Shown: positions 46,339 to 55,838, counted from the first letter of the stretch. The stretch: 64,000 bases of DNA from Brasilonema sennae CENA114 (GCF_006968745.1 NZ_CP030118.1:3112654-3176653); one strand, 5' to 3'. Translations and numbers: made by a program. The notes: a model not told the origin generated them from the letters alone.

Positions 46339-49300
46339 TTAAGGAGAATTCAAAAAGAATTTATAACCAGTTGGAGATGTGCTACTTGGTTTAATTTTAA
46401 CTAAGACGACATCATTTTTGATATTACGATCCCCTGATTGTGAAAATTGAATTTTCCCCGTTGCACCATCAGGAGAAAAGTTGGGATTATGCAAGACTTT
46501 TTGTAGTTCCTCACGAGTTGTACTTTGCTGCAAACCGCTAATAATAGCGACAGCTGCATCGTAACTTGTGGCAGAACGCCAAGTCACGGGACTACCCCAA
46601 AGTTGCTGGGCATTTTTTGCAAAGTTATTTTTCAAATTCTTTTCTGGATGCCAAGGTACGACTAACTCCAAACCATTGACATCTGAGCGTCCTTGTTGTA
46701 GTGTTTGGGATGTATAAAGGGTAGGACTGCCAAACAGTTTCAGCCTTCCTTTATTGGCTGCGGCTAAATCTAATGCTTTGTTAATTCTGTCTACATGAGG
46801 AGCTAAGACTAAGCCATCTGCACCGCTCTTAATAGCATCAGTAATAACTTTATTTGGGTTGAAATCTAGTGCTGAGAAATCGCAGGTTATATTGACAAGT
46901 TTTCCTCCATCTTTGTTGATAGCATAACTAAATTCGTCTTGAAGAGATTGAGGATTTATGACTCTTCCATCTACGCAAATTGCTAAATTTCTTTGATTGA
47001 GATTGTTGATAGCGTAGCTAGATAAAGCCTCAGCAATAGAACGAATATTAGGAGCAGTACGAAATATATAGGAGCCACATCCTAATAATTTGAAAGAAAA
47101 AAGGGTGGGGTAAATATTTACTAATTTCCTCTGCTGGTAAATGGGGCAAGCCACAACAGAAGCATCAGATCCATTATGAGCAATAACTGCTAAAATTTTC
47201 TGGTCTGCCACTAAGGAATTGGCAAGTTTTTCAGCAATGTTGCGATTATTACCGTCAGAAGCGATTTCTACTTGTAATAAATGTCCTCTAATGCCATCTT
47301 TTTTATTGATTTCATCTTGAGCTTGAGCAACACCTTGAAGTATTTCTTTGGCAACATTAAGATTGCTGCCAATGTGAACACTCACAGCAATTTTCAAGAT
47401 TTTAGCACTACGAGCAGCAGAAGCATTTAGTAAGTATATCCGCGACTCGGGATCGTTGGGCATCTTTTGCACAGATGCTTGAAAATGTGCTATTGCGTTG
47501 TCATAATCTCCTGCTGCGAAAGCTTGCACGCCCAATTGTTTCTCGTTACTAGGGTTATCTTGAACTAAAATTTTCTCACCCAGACTAATACGGCTTTCCA
47601 TAGAGTCTTTTGGTTCAAAGCTGTAGCCAGTGGAGGCTTTGGGATTGCGTTTGACTTCTACTAACACAGCATTACCAACGCGATCGCCTGAAGGTAAAAA
47701 CTTAATTGTACCTGTTGCTCCCTGTAGGGAAAAAGTACCAGATGATAAAGCTTGTTGTACTCCTTCTCTAGTATCCTTTTGTTTAAATGCTGCGGCAATT
47801 GCTTGAGTCGCATCAAAAGCGGTAGCTGTACGCCAGGTAACTAAGTCTTTATCACCCCATAGTTTGTATGCATTTTGGACAAAGTTTTTGTCGGGGGAGA
47901 CGCTTCCATGCCAAGGAACTGGTACCACCATACCGTTAACAGCATCGCCAGCAGCCAGAGTGTTTTTGGTTTGTAAACTGGGGTTTCCTAATAACGTAAT
48001 TTTGCCTTGATTTTCTTTGGCAAGTGCAATCGCTTTATCCATTCTGTTGACTTGAGGGTTCAGAAGTATGGCATCTACATCTTTTGCATTTTTTATAATC
48101 GTTTTTGGCTGAAAATTCTTGGACGCAAAATCGCAATTAATGTTAATTAATTGACCACCTTTTTGCGCAATTGCCTTCTCAAAATCATTTTTAAATGACT
48201 GGTCTGCTGCGTTAGAATCATTACAGGTACTTATTCGGTTTTTGCCAGTAGTTTTGGCATATTCAGCCAGAGCATCTGCAATTGTCGTAAAGCTGATAAC
48301 TGTCCTATAGATATAGTTACCGTCGGTGCCATGTGGGCGATCTGTTAATCTTGTGGAGCTACTGGTTGGTGAAATCATCACCAATTTTCGAGCCTGATAT
48401 TTATCAGAGGCTGGAAGGCTAGCATCGCTACTGTTATGCCCAACTACTGCTAAAATATTATCTTTATCTTGCACAAATCTATCAGCAACCTTTACAGCAA
48501 TATCAGGATTGTTATCATCGTTGGCAATTTTAACTTTCAATAACTTTCCATTCATGCCACCTTGATTGTTTATCTCTTGTTGAGCTTGCGCCACTCCCCG
48601 GAGAATTTCTTGGGCAACATTCGGGTTAGTGCCAATAGGAACGGGAACGCCAATTGTCAGTGCTAGTTCATGACCAATCTTGGAATTATTCAGATATATT
48701 AACGTTTCTGGATCGTTAGGATACTGCTGTAAAGACTGTTGAAACTTACTTGTTGCTAGCTTGTAATTTTTCTGCCTATACGCCTTTACACCCTCTTGTT
48801 TATAGGAAGTTGTGAATGTTTTGACTAAGATTTTATTGCCATCGCTAAAGCGAGCACGAGATTGAAATTCATCAAGAACACGCCATGAAATCATACCAAA
48901 ACCTACTATTGCACTGATAACAATAGCTGTTCGCAAAGCAACTTTTTTCCAATTTTGTTGTTGATGCTGTCGGGGATATTTCAGTTCTGCTGCTGCAGTA
49001 TTTTGAAAAATAACAGGTAGCCACGAAGCACAAGGATACTGATTTTCCCATTCTTCTTGCAAGCGTGCACGAGCTTGTTGTACAGATGCATATAAAGATT
49101 CACCAGCCGCAAATGCGGTGAGAAAATATTCCAAAAAATGTTGTGCTATTATATCGGGAACAGGCTCGCGCATGACAATTGTATAGGAAATTCGCGCATC
49201 AGCCAAATTGCGTGCTAGCCCAAGTCCGTCGCAAGAGTTAAAAATTGCAAGTTTTAATCCTTTTTGGACAGCATGTTTGAGAGTATTGCGCAGATTATCC

Positions 49301-50046
49301 AACGGTAAACTCTCGTTGGCATTAATTTGAATCTCTCCGCAACTAGCATCTTGTTGGCTACAACTATGTCCCGCAAAAAATAAAATATCCCAAGATGGAG
49401 TCCACAATTTGTTTCTTAATCCTGGACATGATGGTTCTCTCAAAGGTTCAATGATTGCACCAGGTAATATTTGTCCGAGGGCTTGCAAATCTTGTTGAAT
49501 ATCGATACCATGACCGTAACCGAGAACAGCAAGGATTTTAACAGGAGTTGTTAACTGCTGTGTTTTTAACTTCTTATTGGATAGTTCATACTCTGGACTA
49601 ACTACAATTTCTGGCTGATCATCGTCCAACTGAAAAAAATCCCATAAATGCCAAGGTAATCGCTGTAGCAGAGAATCTTGCGTTTGTAAAATAAAACGGG
49701 TATTTTTCCAATTATCAACTCTTCGTGAAATTCGCCGCTCTAATTGTCGTACTGATGGTTTATTTAACCATTCGTTGAAACTGGATAGAAAATCTTGAGC
49801 AGCTTGATTGCAAGCTTCTATAGTAGATACATTTGTTATTTGACTTTCAGGAAGGGTGATTAACCAATTGACTGGTAAATGACGATAAATTGTTTGCCAA
49901 TTTTCGTAGTTTCTCTTAACTAGCAATGCGGGCGGTAACCTGCCAGAAAAATTCTCAGAATCTGGTCTACCTTGTTCACCTATTCTAACTCTGACAGGAA
50001 ACCCTGTCTCAACACTGCCTTCTCCAATCTCGAAGATAACCCGCAT
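46339..50046 (-). CDS. CHAT-domain protease with membrane segment and two TPR-LivK sensor units
   Basis: The 1235-residue protein has a CHAT (caspase-like) domain in the N-terminal third: FFAGHS with catalytic His about 227 and IFNSCDGLG with Cys about 272. A membrane helix (AIVISAIVGFGMISW) follows at about 374-388 after a basic stretch. The rest is a tandem duplication: a TPR-like unit (YKLATSKFQQSLQQYPND) with a LivK-type periplasmic ligand-binding domain (about 460-815), then a second TPR-like unit (YDNAIAHFQASVQKMPND) and a second LivK domain (about 870-1235). With a positive N-terminal side, CHAT should be cytosolic and the sensors periplasmic. The start is ATG 50046; GTG 50061 adds five residues. 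DUF1822 and a sigma factor precede it on the same strand. Confidence 0.88.
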   Translation of the reverse strand: MRVIFEIGEGSVETGFPVRVRIGEQGRPDSENFSGRLPPALLVKRNYENWQTIYRHLPVNWLITLPESQITNVSTIEACNQAAQDFLSSFNEWLNKPSVRQLERRISRRVDNWKNTRFILQTQDSLLQRLPWHLWDFFQLDDDQPEIVVSPEYELSNKKLKTQQLTTPVKILAVLGYGHGIDIQQDLQALGQILPGAIIEPLREPSCPGLRNKLWTPSWDILFFAGHSCSQQDASCGEIQINANESLPLDNLRNTLKHAVQKGLKLAIFNSCDGLGLARNLADARISYTIVMREPVPDIIAQHFLEYFLTAFAAGESLYASVQQARARLQEEWENQYPCASWLPVIFQNTAAAELKYPRQHQQQNWKKVALRTAIVISAIVGFGMISWRVLDEFQSRARFSDGNKILVKTFTTSYKQEGVKAYRQKNYKLATSKFQQSLQQYPNDPETLIYLNNSKIGHELALTIGVPVPIGTNPNVAQEILRGVAQAQQEINNQGGMNGKLLKVKIANDDNNPDIAVKVADRFVQDKDNILAVVGHNSSDASLPASDKYQARKLVMISPTSSSTRLTDRPHGTDGNYIYRTVISFTTIADALAEYAKTTGKNRISTCNDSNAADQSFKNDFEKAIAQKGGQLININCDFASKNFQPKTIIKNAKDVDAILLNPQVNRMDKAIALAKENQGKITLLGNPSLQTKNTLAAGDAVNGMVVPVPWHGSVSPDKNFVQNAYKLWGDKDLVTWRTATAFDATQAIAAAFKQKDTREGVQQALSSGTFSLQGATGTIKFLPSGDRVGNAVLVEVKRNPKASTGYSFEPKDSMESRISLGEKILVQDNPSNEKQLGVQAFAAGDYDNAIAHFQASVQKMPNDPESRIYLLNASAARSAKILKIAVSVHIGSNLNVAKEILQGVAQAQDEINKKDGIRGHLLQVEIASDGNNRNIAEKLANSLVADQKILAVIAHNGSDASVVACPIYQQRKLVNIYPTLFSFKLLGCGSYIFRTAPNIRSIAEALSSYAINNLNQRNLAICVDGRVINPQSLQDEFSYAINKDGGKLVNITCDFSALDFNPNKVITDAIKSGADGLVLAPHVDRINKALDLAAANKGRLKLFGSPTLYTSQTLQQGRSDVNGLELVVPWHPEKNLKNNFAKNAQQLWGSPVTWRSATSYDAAVAIISGLQQSTTREELQKVLHNPNFSPDGATGKIQFSQSGDRNIKNDVVLVKIKPSSTSPTGYKFFLNSP

Positions 50047-50080
50047 GTTCACTTTTCTCACCGTGTACTAATTGACCTAG

Positions 50081-51238
50081 CTAAATGATAAAGTGTTCCG
50101 TAATATTTGCATTATTTACACTAACCTGAACTCCGAATCTTTCACCAAATTCTCCACAAAATTTTAATTGGATGTAATTATCAACAACTCTTGCTTTGAC
50201 TTCAAGAAACGGTTCTCCATTTTCATACAATCCAGCTAATTGCAAGCCGGGTGGTAAGTAGGACTGATTTCCTATCGGATATACTCGCAACAGAACAGCA
50301 ACAGTTTTGTCAGGTTTACATAAAATTGCTACCATTAAAGCCACCGGATTATTTGCTAGTTGCATCCCTAAATCCATGATGCGTCTAGCACTGATAGCAG
50401 GGTGCTTTGGTTCTATCGTCCACAAAGTTTCTGCAAGCTTCCAACGCTTCTCTTCATCTTCAGTTGTTTTTAAAAGCTGAGCAAGTACATCGGTAACACT
50501 AATAGAGTTAATATTATGGTGAGGTGATTCTACATCTTCGACTTGATTACCAGACATTTTTTCTAAAAGTTCTGAAGGTAAATTGTTTTCCCAACTGCGA
50601 TGGGGAAATAATTGCTCAATGACTTTCCAAACTTCTTCTGAACTATCTAACTGAAATCCTCTTACCCCTCTAAAACGAAAGGCTACTTGAGGAGTTCTTT
50701 TACAGGATAATTCTTCAATACTTTGCCATTGAGATTTGTAGATACCTTCAAGCCATTGCCGCAAATGCACGAGATGGGAAGATTCTATTAATCTTTCTAA
50801 TGGTTGTAACTCTTCAATGTCAATTTGTGATGTTTTAATATCAGGTAAAAATCCTCTGACTTTTCCTTCGGTGCAGGTTTTATTTAGTTCTACAACAACA
50901 TAACCAATACGATTGTCCCAAACATCAGGAGGAACATAACAAAGGCGATCGCCTGTCCTGATTGCTCTACATTCTAAACGTCCCACTCCGGTAAGCAGTA
51001 AATCTGCAACATCTGCCATCAAGCGCCCGTATTGGTTCCAGCTATAACTGGCTTCTAATTCAGTCGTAATATCCAGCATTTCTAAGTAGCTATTGACCAC
51101 TAGTACAGCTAGAGTATTTACATACACTTGTTTAGCTTTTGGTTGAGTTGGTTGTTCTTGGGCAAATTCCAGAGCAGTTTCTCGAAATTTCGCCGGAATG
51201 GGAATAGAGATGATTTGCTGTTGGGTAGAGTAACTCAT
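50081..51238 (-). CDS. DUF1822 family protein
   Basis: The 385-residue protein shows the DUF1822 core: VYVNTLAVLVVNSYLEMLDI, LADVADLLLTGVGRLECRAI, DRLCYVPPDVWDNRIGYVVV and GKVRGFLPDI. The C-terminal half is helical and strand-mixed (DVLAQLLKTTEDEEKRW, AVLLRVYPIGNQSYLPPGLQ). The function is unknown. DUF1822 genes recur in cyanobacteria next to CHAT or caspase-like proteins and sigma-like factors, as here. It lies 34 nt upstream of the CHAT gene and 17 nt downstream of the sigma gene, so the three form an operon. Confidence 0.9.
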   Translation of the reverse strand: MSYSTQQQIISIPIPAKFRETALEFAQEQPTQPKAKQVYVNTLAVLVVNSYLEMLDITTELEASYSWNQYGRLMADVADLLLTGVGRLECRAIRTGDRLCYVPPDVWDNRIGYVVVELNKTCTEGKVRGFLPDIKTSQIDIEELQPLERLIESSHLVHLRQWLEGIYKSQWQSIEELSCKRTPQVAFRFRGVRGFQLDSSEEVWKVIEQLFPHRSWENNLPSELLEKMSGNQVEDVESPHHNINSISVTDVLAQLLKTTEDEEKRWKLAETLWTIEPKHPAISARRIMDLGMQLANNPVALMVAILCKPDKTVAVLLRVYPIGNQSYLPPGLQLAGLYENGEPFLEVKARVVDNYIQLKFCGEFGERFGVQVSVNNANITEHFII

Positions 51239-51255
51239 AGCCGTAGATTCAAAAA

Positions 51256-51978
51256 TTAGGATTCGATATGAAAATAACCTTCGCCATCAAAATAACCTTG
51301 GGAATTGCCAAAGTTGAGAAGGCGGGGAAAACACTGACGTTGATAGAAACCGCTGAGGGTGGGTATGGATTTGCCAAACTCTTGAGATAAATCTTCCCAG
51401 GGAGTTTCAGGTGGTAAACGACGTTCAATTAAGACTAGACAGTTAATGTCTGGGCGATCTTTTATATGGATGCGACGCAAATTATTGCCTTCTTGTTTTA
51501 ACCATTCCTGAATTTCTTGTAATATGGGTGGTGCTTGCGATCGCGCTGGAATTAAATTTACTGGATCTAGTTCTTCACCATTTTGATCTTGTATGGGATG
51601 AATTCTATTATTACTACCAACCCTACGATGATCTTCCAACCTAAACTTCAAATACCCGTTGAGCCATGTTATGACACTACCTTTTTCTGAATTGTAGGGG
51701 TTCTTGGCAGTACAAGCCTCACAAAGATTGCAGCAAAAATATAGCCAGGTTTTTTGTAGTGCTTCCTCCGCATCAGGTACACCCGTACCCCGCAACAGTT
51801 TTCCTGTTTTTTGAATTAGTAAAAAAAGTTTGTGCAATCCTTTTTGACGTTCAATACTACCTCTCGGATGCTGACAGGTTTGTTTCACAAGTTGGAGGAT
51901 TTGTACTTCTAATTCATCCATACTGTCATCGTCAGTCTGATTTGATTGTTCAGGGTTACCTGGCAATAGTCTTGGCAT
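51256..51978 (-). CDS. Sigma-70-like (ECF-type) transcription factor
   Basis: The 240-residue protein has a region-2-like helix set, DAEEALQKTWLYFCC followed by YNSEKGSVITWLNGYLKFRL and EDHRR, matching ECF sigma cores, and a C-terminal region-4-like helix-turn-helix (TPWEDLSQEFGKSIPTLSGF, YQRQCFPRLL). The link between them is long and acidic. It heads the sigma-DUF1822-CHAT operon and presumably directs transcription of it or of target genes. The divergence from classic sigma factors makes activity uncertain. Short tandem repeats lie directly upstream. Confidence 0.78.
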   Translation of the reverse strand: MPRLLPGNPEQSNQTDDDSMDELEVQILQLVKQTCQHPRGSIERQKGLHKLFLLIQKTGKLLRGTGVPDAEEALQKTWLYFCCNLCEACTAKNPYNSEKGSVITWLNGYLKFRLEDHRRVGSNNRIHPIQDQNGEELDPVNLIPARSQAPPILQEIQEWLKQEGNNLRRIHIKDRPDINCLVLIERRLPPETPWEDLSQEFGKSIPTLSGFYQRQCFPRLLNFGNSQGYFDGEGYFHIES

Positions 51979-51991
51979 AACTTACCCCTAC

Positions 51992-52100
51992 GTTATCAGT
52001 TATCAGTTACCAGTTATCAGTTACCAGTTATCAGTTATCAGTTACCAGTTATCAGTTATCACTGTTTACTGTTTACTGTTCACTGTTCACTGTTCACTGT
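51992..52100. repeat. Tandem heptamer repeats between flotillin and sigma genes
   Basis: About 15 copies of near-heptamer units, first TTATCAG/TTACCAG, then TTTACTG/TTCACTG, fill 51992-52100 (for example CAGTTATCAGTTACCAGTTA). It occupies the whole promoter interval of the sigma-DUF1822-CHAT operon. Confidence 0.85.
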
Positions 52101-52107
52101 TTTAAAG

Positions 52108-53382
52108 CTACTTTTCCAGATGTGGTCTGATTTCGTACTTGCTATTTTTGTCTTCAGACTTAAGTTGATTGATAACTTTGGTAACATCGACACCAGTTGT
52201 CTGGCGTAACTGCTCCAAGAAAGACGCCATTTTGGGAACACTACTACCATTTGTAGCATCAATTACAGTCAAATTGTCTACTCGTACCTCTGGGACTCCT
52301 GCAGCTAACATTCGCAACAATGGTTCTAGTTTTTGGAAGATGAAGATTTCTCGGGCAGATGCACCAGCGTTTTGCCAAGATTCGGCGAGATACTGCGTCC
52401 CGGCTGCTTGGGCTTTACCTTCTTCTACAATGCGGGCTGCATCTCCTTTTGCTTTGGCGATCGCCCGTTCCGATTCTGCCTCTGCTGGTGCAACCACATC
52501 AGCTTGTAACTGGTTTTCTACCTTTTTGATGCGTTCGGTTTGCACGCCAACTTCTGCTTGCACCTTTGCGACTTGGGCATTGACAACCGCTTCTACCTCT
52601 GCGATCATCGCAGTCCGCTTTGTTAGCGCGTCTTTAACTCTGCGTTCCGCGTCTACTTTGGCAATTTCTAAATCCCGTTCAATTTGTTTGAGTTTAGTAA
52701 TACGGTTGTTTTCTGAAACTTTAATTATTGCCTCGGCTTTCGCTTGGGCTTCTGCTATGCGTGCATCTCGCAATAATTCTGCCTGCTGCTTGCGTCCGAT
52801 AGAATCCAGATAGCGTACCTCATCAAAGATGTTTTTAATTTGTAGGTTGTCTAGTACTAATCCCAGCTTTTCCAAATCGTCTTCAGCTTCTTCAAGTAGG
52901 GTTTTGGCGAAGGCTATTTTATCTTCGTTCACCTGTTCTGGCGTCAAGTTTGCCAATACTCCCCGCAGATTTCCCTCTAGCGTCTCCTTTGCCAACTGTT
53001 CTATATCCTTGCGGCTTTTACCCAAGAGTCGCTCAATTGCATTGTAAATTGTCGGTTCTTCTCCAGCAATTTTGATATTTGCGACTCCTTCTACTGTCAG
53101 AGGAATTCCGCCTTTTGAGTATGCATTCGATACTCGCAACTCAATAATCATGTTTGTCAGATCCATGCGGAAAGTTTTCTCTAATAGCGGGGTTTGAATC
53201 CTACTACCTCCTTTCACTAAGCGGTATCCAACGGAATTTCCATCATCAAGAGAAGTGCGACTACCAGCGAAAATCAATACTTCACTTGGTTGACAAATAT
53301 AGTATAAGTTACGAATCACCCACCAAGCAGCGGCAGTTCCAGTACCAAAAATTCCCAGTAGTAAAGCGATTATTTCCATCAT
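52108..53382 (-). CDS. Flotillin-like SPFH/band 7 protein
   Basis: The 424-residue protein has an N-terminal membrane anchor (IIALLLGIFGTGTAAAWWV), a band 7 domain (VLIFAGSRTSLDD, GIPLTVEGVANIKIAGEEPT, ETLEGNLRGVLANLTPEQVN), and a long alanine/glutamate coiled coil (AEAQAKAEAIIKVSENN, AKAKGDAARIVEEGKAQAAG) typical of flotillins, which form ring-like membrane scaffolds. The C-terminus (SFLEQLRQTTGVDVTKVINQ) is conserved with the paralogue at 53746-55086. It is the last gene of the nfeD-flotillin group. Confidence 0.93.
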   Translation of the reverse strand: MMEIIALLLGIFGTGTAAAWWVIRNLYYICQPSEVLIFAGSRTSLDDGNSVGYRLVKGGSRIQTPLLEKTFRMDLTNMIIELRVSNAYSKGGIPLTVEGVANIKIAGEEPTIYNAIERLLGKSRKDIEQLAKETLEGNLRGVLANLTPEQVNEDKIAFAKTLLEEAEDDLEKLGLVLDNLQIKNIFDEVRYLDSIGRKQQAELLRDARIAEAQAKAEAIIKVSENNRITKLKQIERDLEIAKVDAERRVKDALTKRTAMIAEVEAVVNAQVAKVQAEVGVQTERIKKVENQLQADVVAPAEAESERAIAKAKGDAARIVEEGKAQAAGTQYLAESWQNAGASAREIFIFQKLEPLLRMLAAGVPEVRVDNLTVIDATNGSSVPKMASFLEQLRQTTGVDVTKVINQLKSEDKNSKYEIRPHLEK

Positions 53383-53466
53383 TTTTCTCCCGAATTGAAG
53401 TGTAATTTGTAGAACATTAAAACAGGTTAATTAACCTTATTAGCTTTGGGTAGGCAATCGCTCATT

Positions 53467-53703
53467 TCAGGAATTGCGTTCCTTTGCTTTTGTACCCAAA
53501 AGATGTGAGTTGGGGGACTTTACCCATAACTTGTTTCGCTGGGGTGCGTTCAACGGGATAACGAAAATGAGATCTGATTGCTTAGGTGCTACAAATACTA
53601 AATTCTGATGGGATACTGGTTTGTTAACCAATGCAGCAGATGGGTTCTGCGTTCCCAAAGTCACCGCAATTATGGTGATAGCAAAAGTTTTTAGGGTATT
53701 CAT
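53467..53703 (-). CDS. Small secreted protein between two flotillin genes
   Basis: The 78-residue protein has a signal peptide (MNTLKTFAITIIAVTLGTQN ... AAL) and a short mature region with no cysteines (FVAPKQSDLIFVIPLNAPQ). A GAGG site stands before the ATG. It lies between the two flotillin genes, 42 nt after the first and 84 nt before the second. I do not recognise it; its placement suggests a partner of the flotillin complex, but it might also be a chance frame. Confidence 0.5.
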   Translation of the reverse strand: MNTLKTFAITIIAVTLGTQNPSAALVNKPVSHQNLVFVAPKQSDLIFVIPLNAPQRNKLWVKSPNSHLLGTKAKERNS

Positions 53704-53745
53704 AAAAAACCTCGGGAGTTTGGAAATAGTGAGTCACTTAAAACC

Positions 53746-55086
53746 TTAGTCCTTTCCTTGATTGAGAGTTCCTGTGACATCAATACCAAGGGTTTGATTG
53801 ACGCTTTCTAGGAACTGAAGCACGATTTCAGGATAAACGTTGACTAAACTGGCTAAAGATTTTCCATCACCATTGTCAATCACGTTTACTTTCTTGAGTT
53901 GAATGCGCTTGGGAATCTGCACTGCTTCTTGGAGTACAGTTTCAATTTGTTGGATTAGGAATAATTTGGAAGCATCTGTTCCGGTTTGCTGCCAAACTTG
54001 GGAGAGAATATCGTTAACTAAAGCTGCGGCTTTAGCATTTTCTTCCAAGGGGGCGGCTTCTCCTTTGGCGCGGATTTCTTGGGCTTGGCGTTGGGCTTGG
54101 GCTGGGAGGACTTCATCCGCTTGTAAGCGCAAGCGTTCTAATTCTGAACGTAGTGCTTGCAGAACTTGTTCAGCTTTTGCCTTCTTTTCTTGAGCAGCAG
54201 CTGTGGTAATCTCTTCTTCAGAACGGGCTTTTTGTTCTAGCTTTGCTTTGATTGTGCGGAGTTCGTTTTCTTTCTCCAGCACAATAATTCTGTCTTGGGT
54301 TTTGGCGACTTGGGCGTGTTCGTCACATTGGGCTTCTATTTGTTCTGCTTGTGCGATCGCATTTGATTCAGCAATTTCCGCATTTTTAACAACAAGAGCT
54401 ATTTGTTTGCGTCCCCAAGATTTGAGATAATCTACATCATCAGAAACACTTTGAATTTTCAGGGTGTCGAGTTGTAATCCTAGTTTTGTAAGGTCGCGGC
54501 TAACATCAGAGGCGATACGGTGGGCAAAACTCAGGCGATCTTCATTAAGTTCTTCAGGTGTGAGGGTAGCGACAACACCCCGCAGATAGCCTTCTAGAGT
54601 TTCGCGAGAGACACGAGTTAATTCTGAGCGATCGCGATCCAAAAAGCGTTCAATAGCATTACCCACAACCGCTGGATCTGTGGAAATTTTCACATTAGCA
54701 ATTGCTTGAATATTTAAAGGTGTTCCCCCCTTGGCGTAAGCATTTCGTACCTCTACCCGTACCGGCATAGTGGTGACATCCATACGCTTAACAGTTTCCA
54801 CAATCGGAATACGAATAGCCCGTCCACCTAATAGCACTCGATAACCGACTTCTTGTCCATCCTGAGTACGCCACCTACGTCCAGAAAGAACCAATACTTC
54901 ATTCGGTTTACAGATACACAAAAAAGACTTAACGAACCATACAAATACAACAGCACTAAAGATAGAAAGTGCAATGGGGATACTGCTAAAAAGTAGTCCT
55001 TCAACACTATTGTTGTCCTTGTTAGTAGGTGTGTCGAGATTAATTTGTGCGACTGGCACTGTTGCGATATTTTGCTGAGTTTTCAT
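53746..55086 (-). CDS. Flotillin-like SPFH/band 7 protein, paralogue
   Basis: The 446-residue protein has a 28-residue hydrophilic N-terminus, a membrane anchor (IPIALSIFSAVVFVWFV), a band 7 domain (LVLSGRRWRTQDGQEVGY, GTPLNIQAIANVKISTDPA, ETLEGYLRGVVATLTPEELN) and a charged coiled coil (AQEIRAKGEAAPLEENA). It shares motif order with the protein at 52108-53382, so the two are likely subunits of one heteromeric scaffold. NfeD is encoded directly upstream. Confidence 0.93.
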   Translation of the reverse strand: MKTQQNIATVPVAQINLDTPTNKDNNSVEGLLFSSIPIALSIFSAVVFVWFVKSFLCICKPNEVLVLSGRRWRTQDGQEVGYRVLLGGRAIRIPIVETVKRMDVTTMPVRVEVRNAYAKGGTPLNIQAIANVKISTDPAVVGNAIERFLDRDRSELTRVSRETLEGYLRGVVATLTPEELNEDRLSFAHRIASDVSRDLTKLGLQLDTLKIQSVSDDVDYLKSWGRKQIALVVKNAEIAESNAIAQAEQIEAQCDEHAQVAKTQDRIIVLEKENELRTIKAKLEQKARSEEEITTAAAQEKKAKAEQVLQALRSELERLRLQADEVLPAQAQRQAQEIRAKGEAAPLEENAKAAALVNDILSQVWQQTGTDASKLFLIQQIETVLQEAVQIPKRIQLKKVNVIDNGDGKSLASLVNVYPEIVLQFLESVNQTLGIDVTGTLNQGKD

Positions 55087-55173
55087 AGTTAGTAGTTAGT
55101 AATTAGTGGTTACTTGTTACTTTTGAGTGCATGGTATTTTTTGTTATATCTGATCTCCTGTTTTCCTCCCTCT

Positions 55174-55494
55174 CTACACAGACACCACCCATACTTTATT
55201 GCCCTTCATGCCAACAACAACGACACGCTCGCCTTGATGAAGTTGTTGAGTTTCGTCAGTAAAAGCAACGAAATCTACTAAAGAACCTTTAAGATTCACA
55301 CGCACCTTTCCAGGACTGTTGTGAGTCAAAGGAATTTCCACCGTAGCAAAACAACCGATAATATTATCACTACGTACCAAGCTATCTACTACTTGGCGTC
55401 GTCGTTGGAGAGAAATTAATCCAACTATTAATACACCACTTAAAATCCCCACAAAAACTGCAATTACAGCAATGATTAGGATTATGTTCTTCAT
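55174..55494 (-). CDS. NfeD-like protein (OB-fold partner of flotillin)
   Basis: The 106-residue protein has one N-terminal membrane helix (IILIIAVIAVFVGILSGVLI) and a small beta-barrel with GCFATVEIPLTHNSPGKVRV, VDFVAFTDE and GERVVVVGMKGNKVWVVSV, the C-terminal NfeD pattern. NfeD proteins pair with SPFH proteins in bacteria. It heads nfeD-flotillin-small-protein-flotillin, 87 nt upstream of the first flotillin gene. Confidence 0.88.
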   Translation of the reverse strand: MKNIILIIAVIAVFVGILSGVLIVGLISLQRRRQVVDSLVRSDNIIGCFATVEIPLTHNSPGKVRVNLKGSLVDFVAFTDETQQLHQGERVVVVGMKGNKVWVVSV

Positions 55495-55601
55495 TTCCCC
55501 CTGTCCAGTTGATGAATAAATCCGAATTAAAACTTTTCATTTCAAGAGAATCTTAGAGTGGTTTGGTATAACTCTATTGGTTGAAATTTCATAAAATGTT
55601 G

Positions 55602-55838
55602 CTATCATCAATACCCCCGAAACAGTGAGACTGTTCAAACAGTGAACAGTGATAACTGATAACTGCGGCTGGTACTTGATAAGTAAGACAGAGGATATAG
55701 CAGATATGCTATATTTCTGCCGCCACGGAACGCAGCTCAACAAAATGAATATCACGCTAAGTAATATTTGGATTAGTGTTGGCTCTATATGTTCTTCAGT
55801 TGGAGTGGAACAAAATTATCTATCTTGTTACATAACTT
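55602..55838. repeat. Long direct repeat, copy 1 (upstream of nfeD)
   Basis: About 235 bp from CTATCATCAATACCC, including GTGTTGGCTCTATATGTTCT, that recur at 56486-56724 in the same orientation with scattered differences. It occupies the upstream region of the nfeD operon and includes the tandem heptamer units near 55622. Confidence 0.85.

Noticed and set aside
52169..52813. A 214-residue plus-strand frame inside the flotillin gene
   Set aside because: It is antisense to the coiled-coil region of the flotillin gene and is serine/cysteine/arginine-rich in a way typical of antisense frames.
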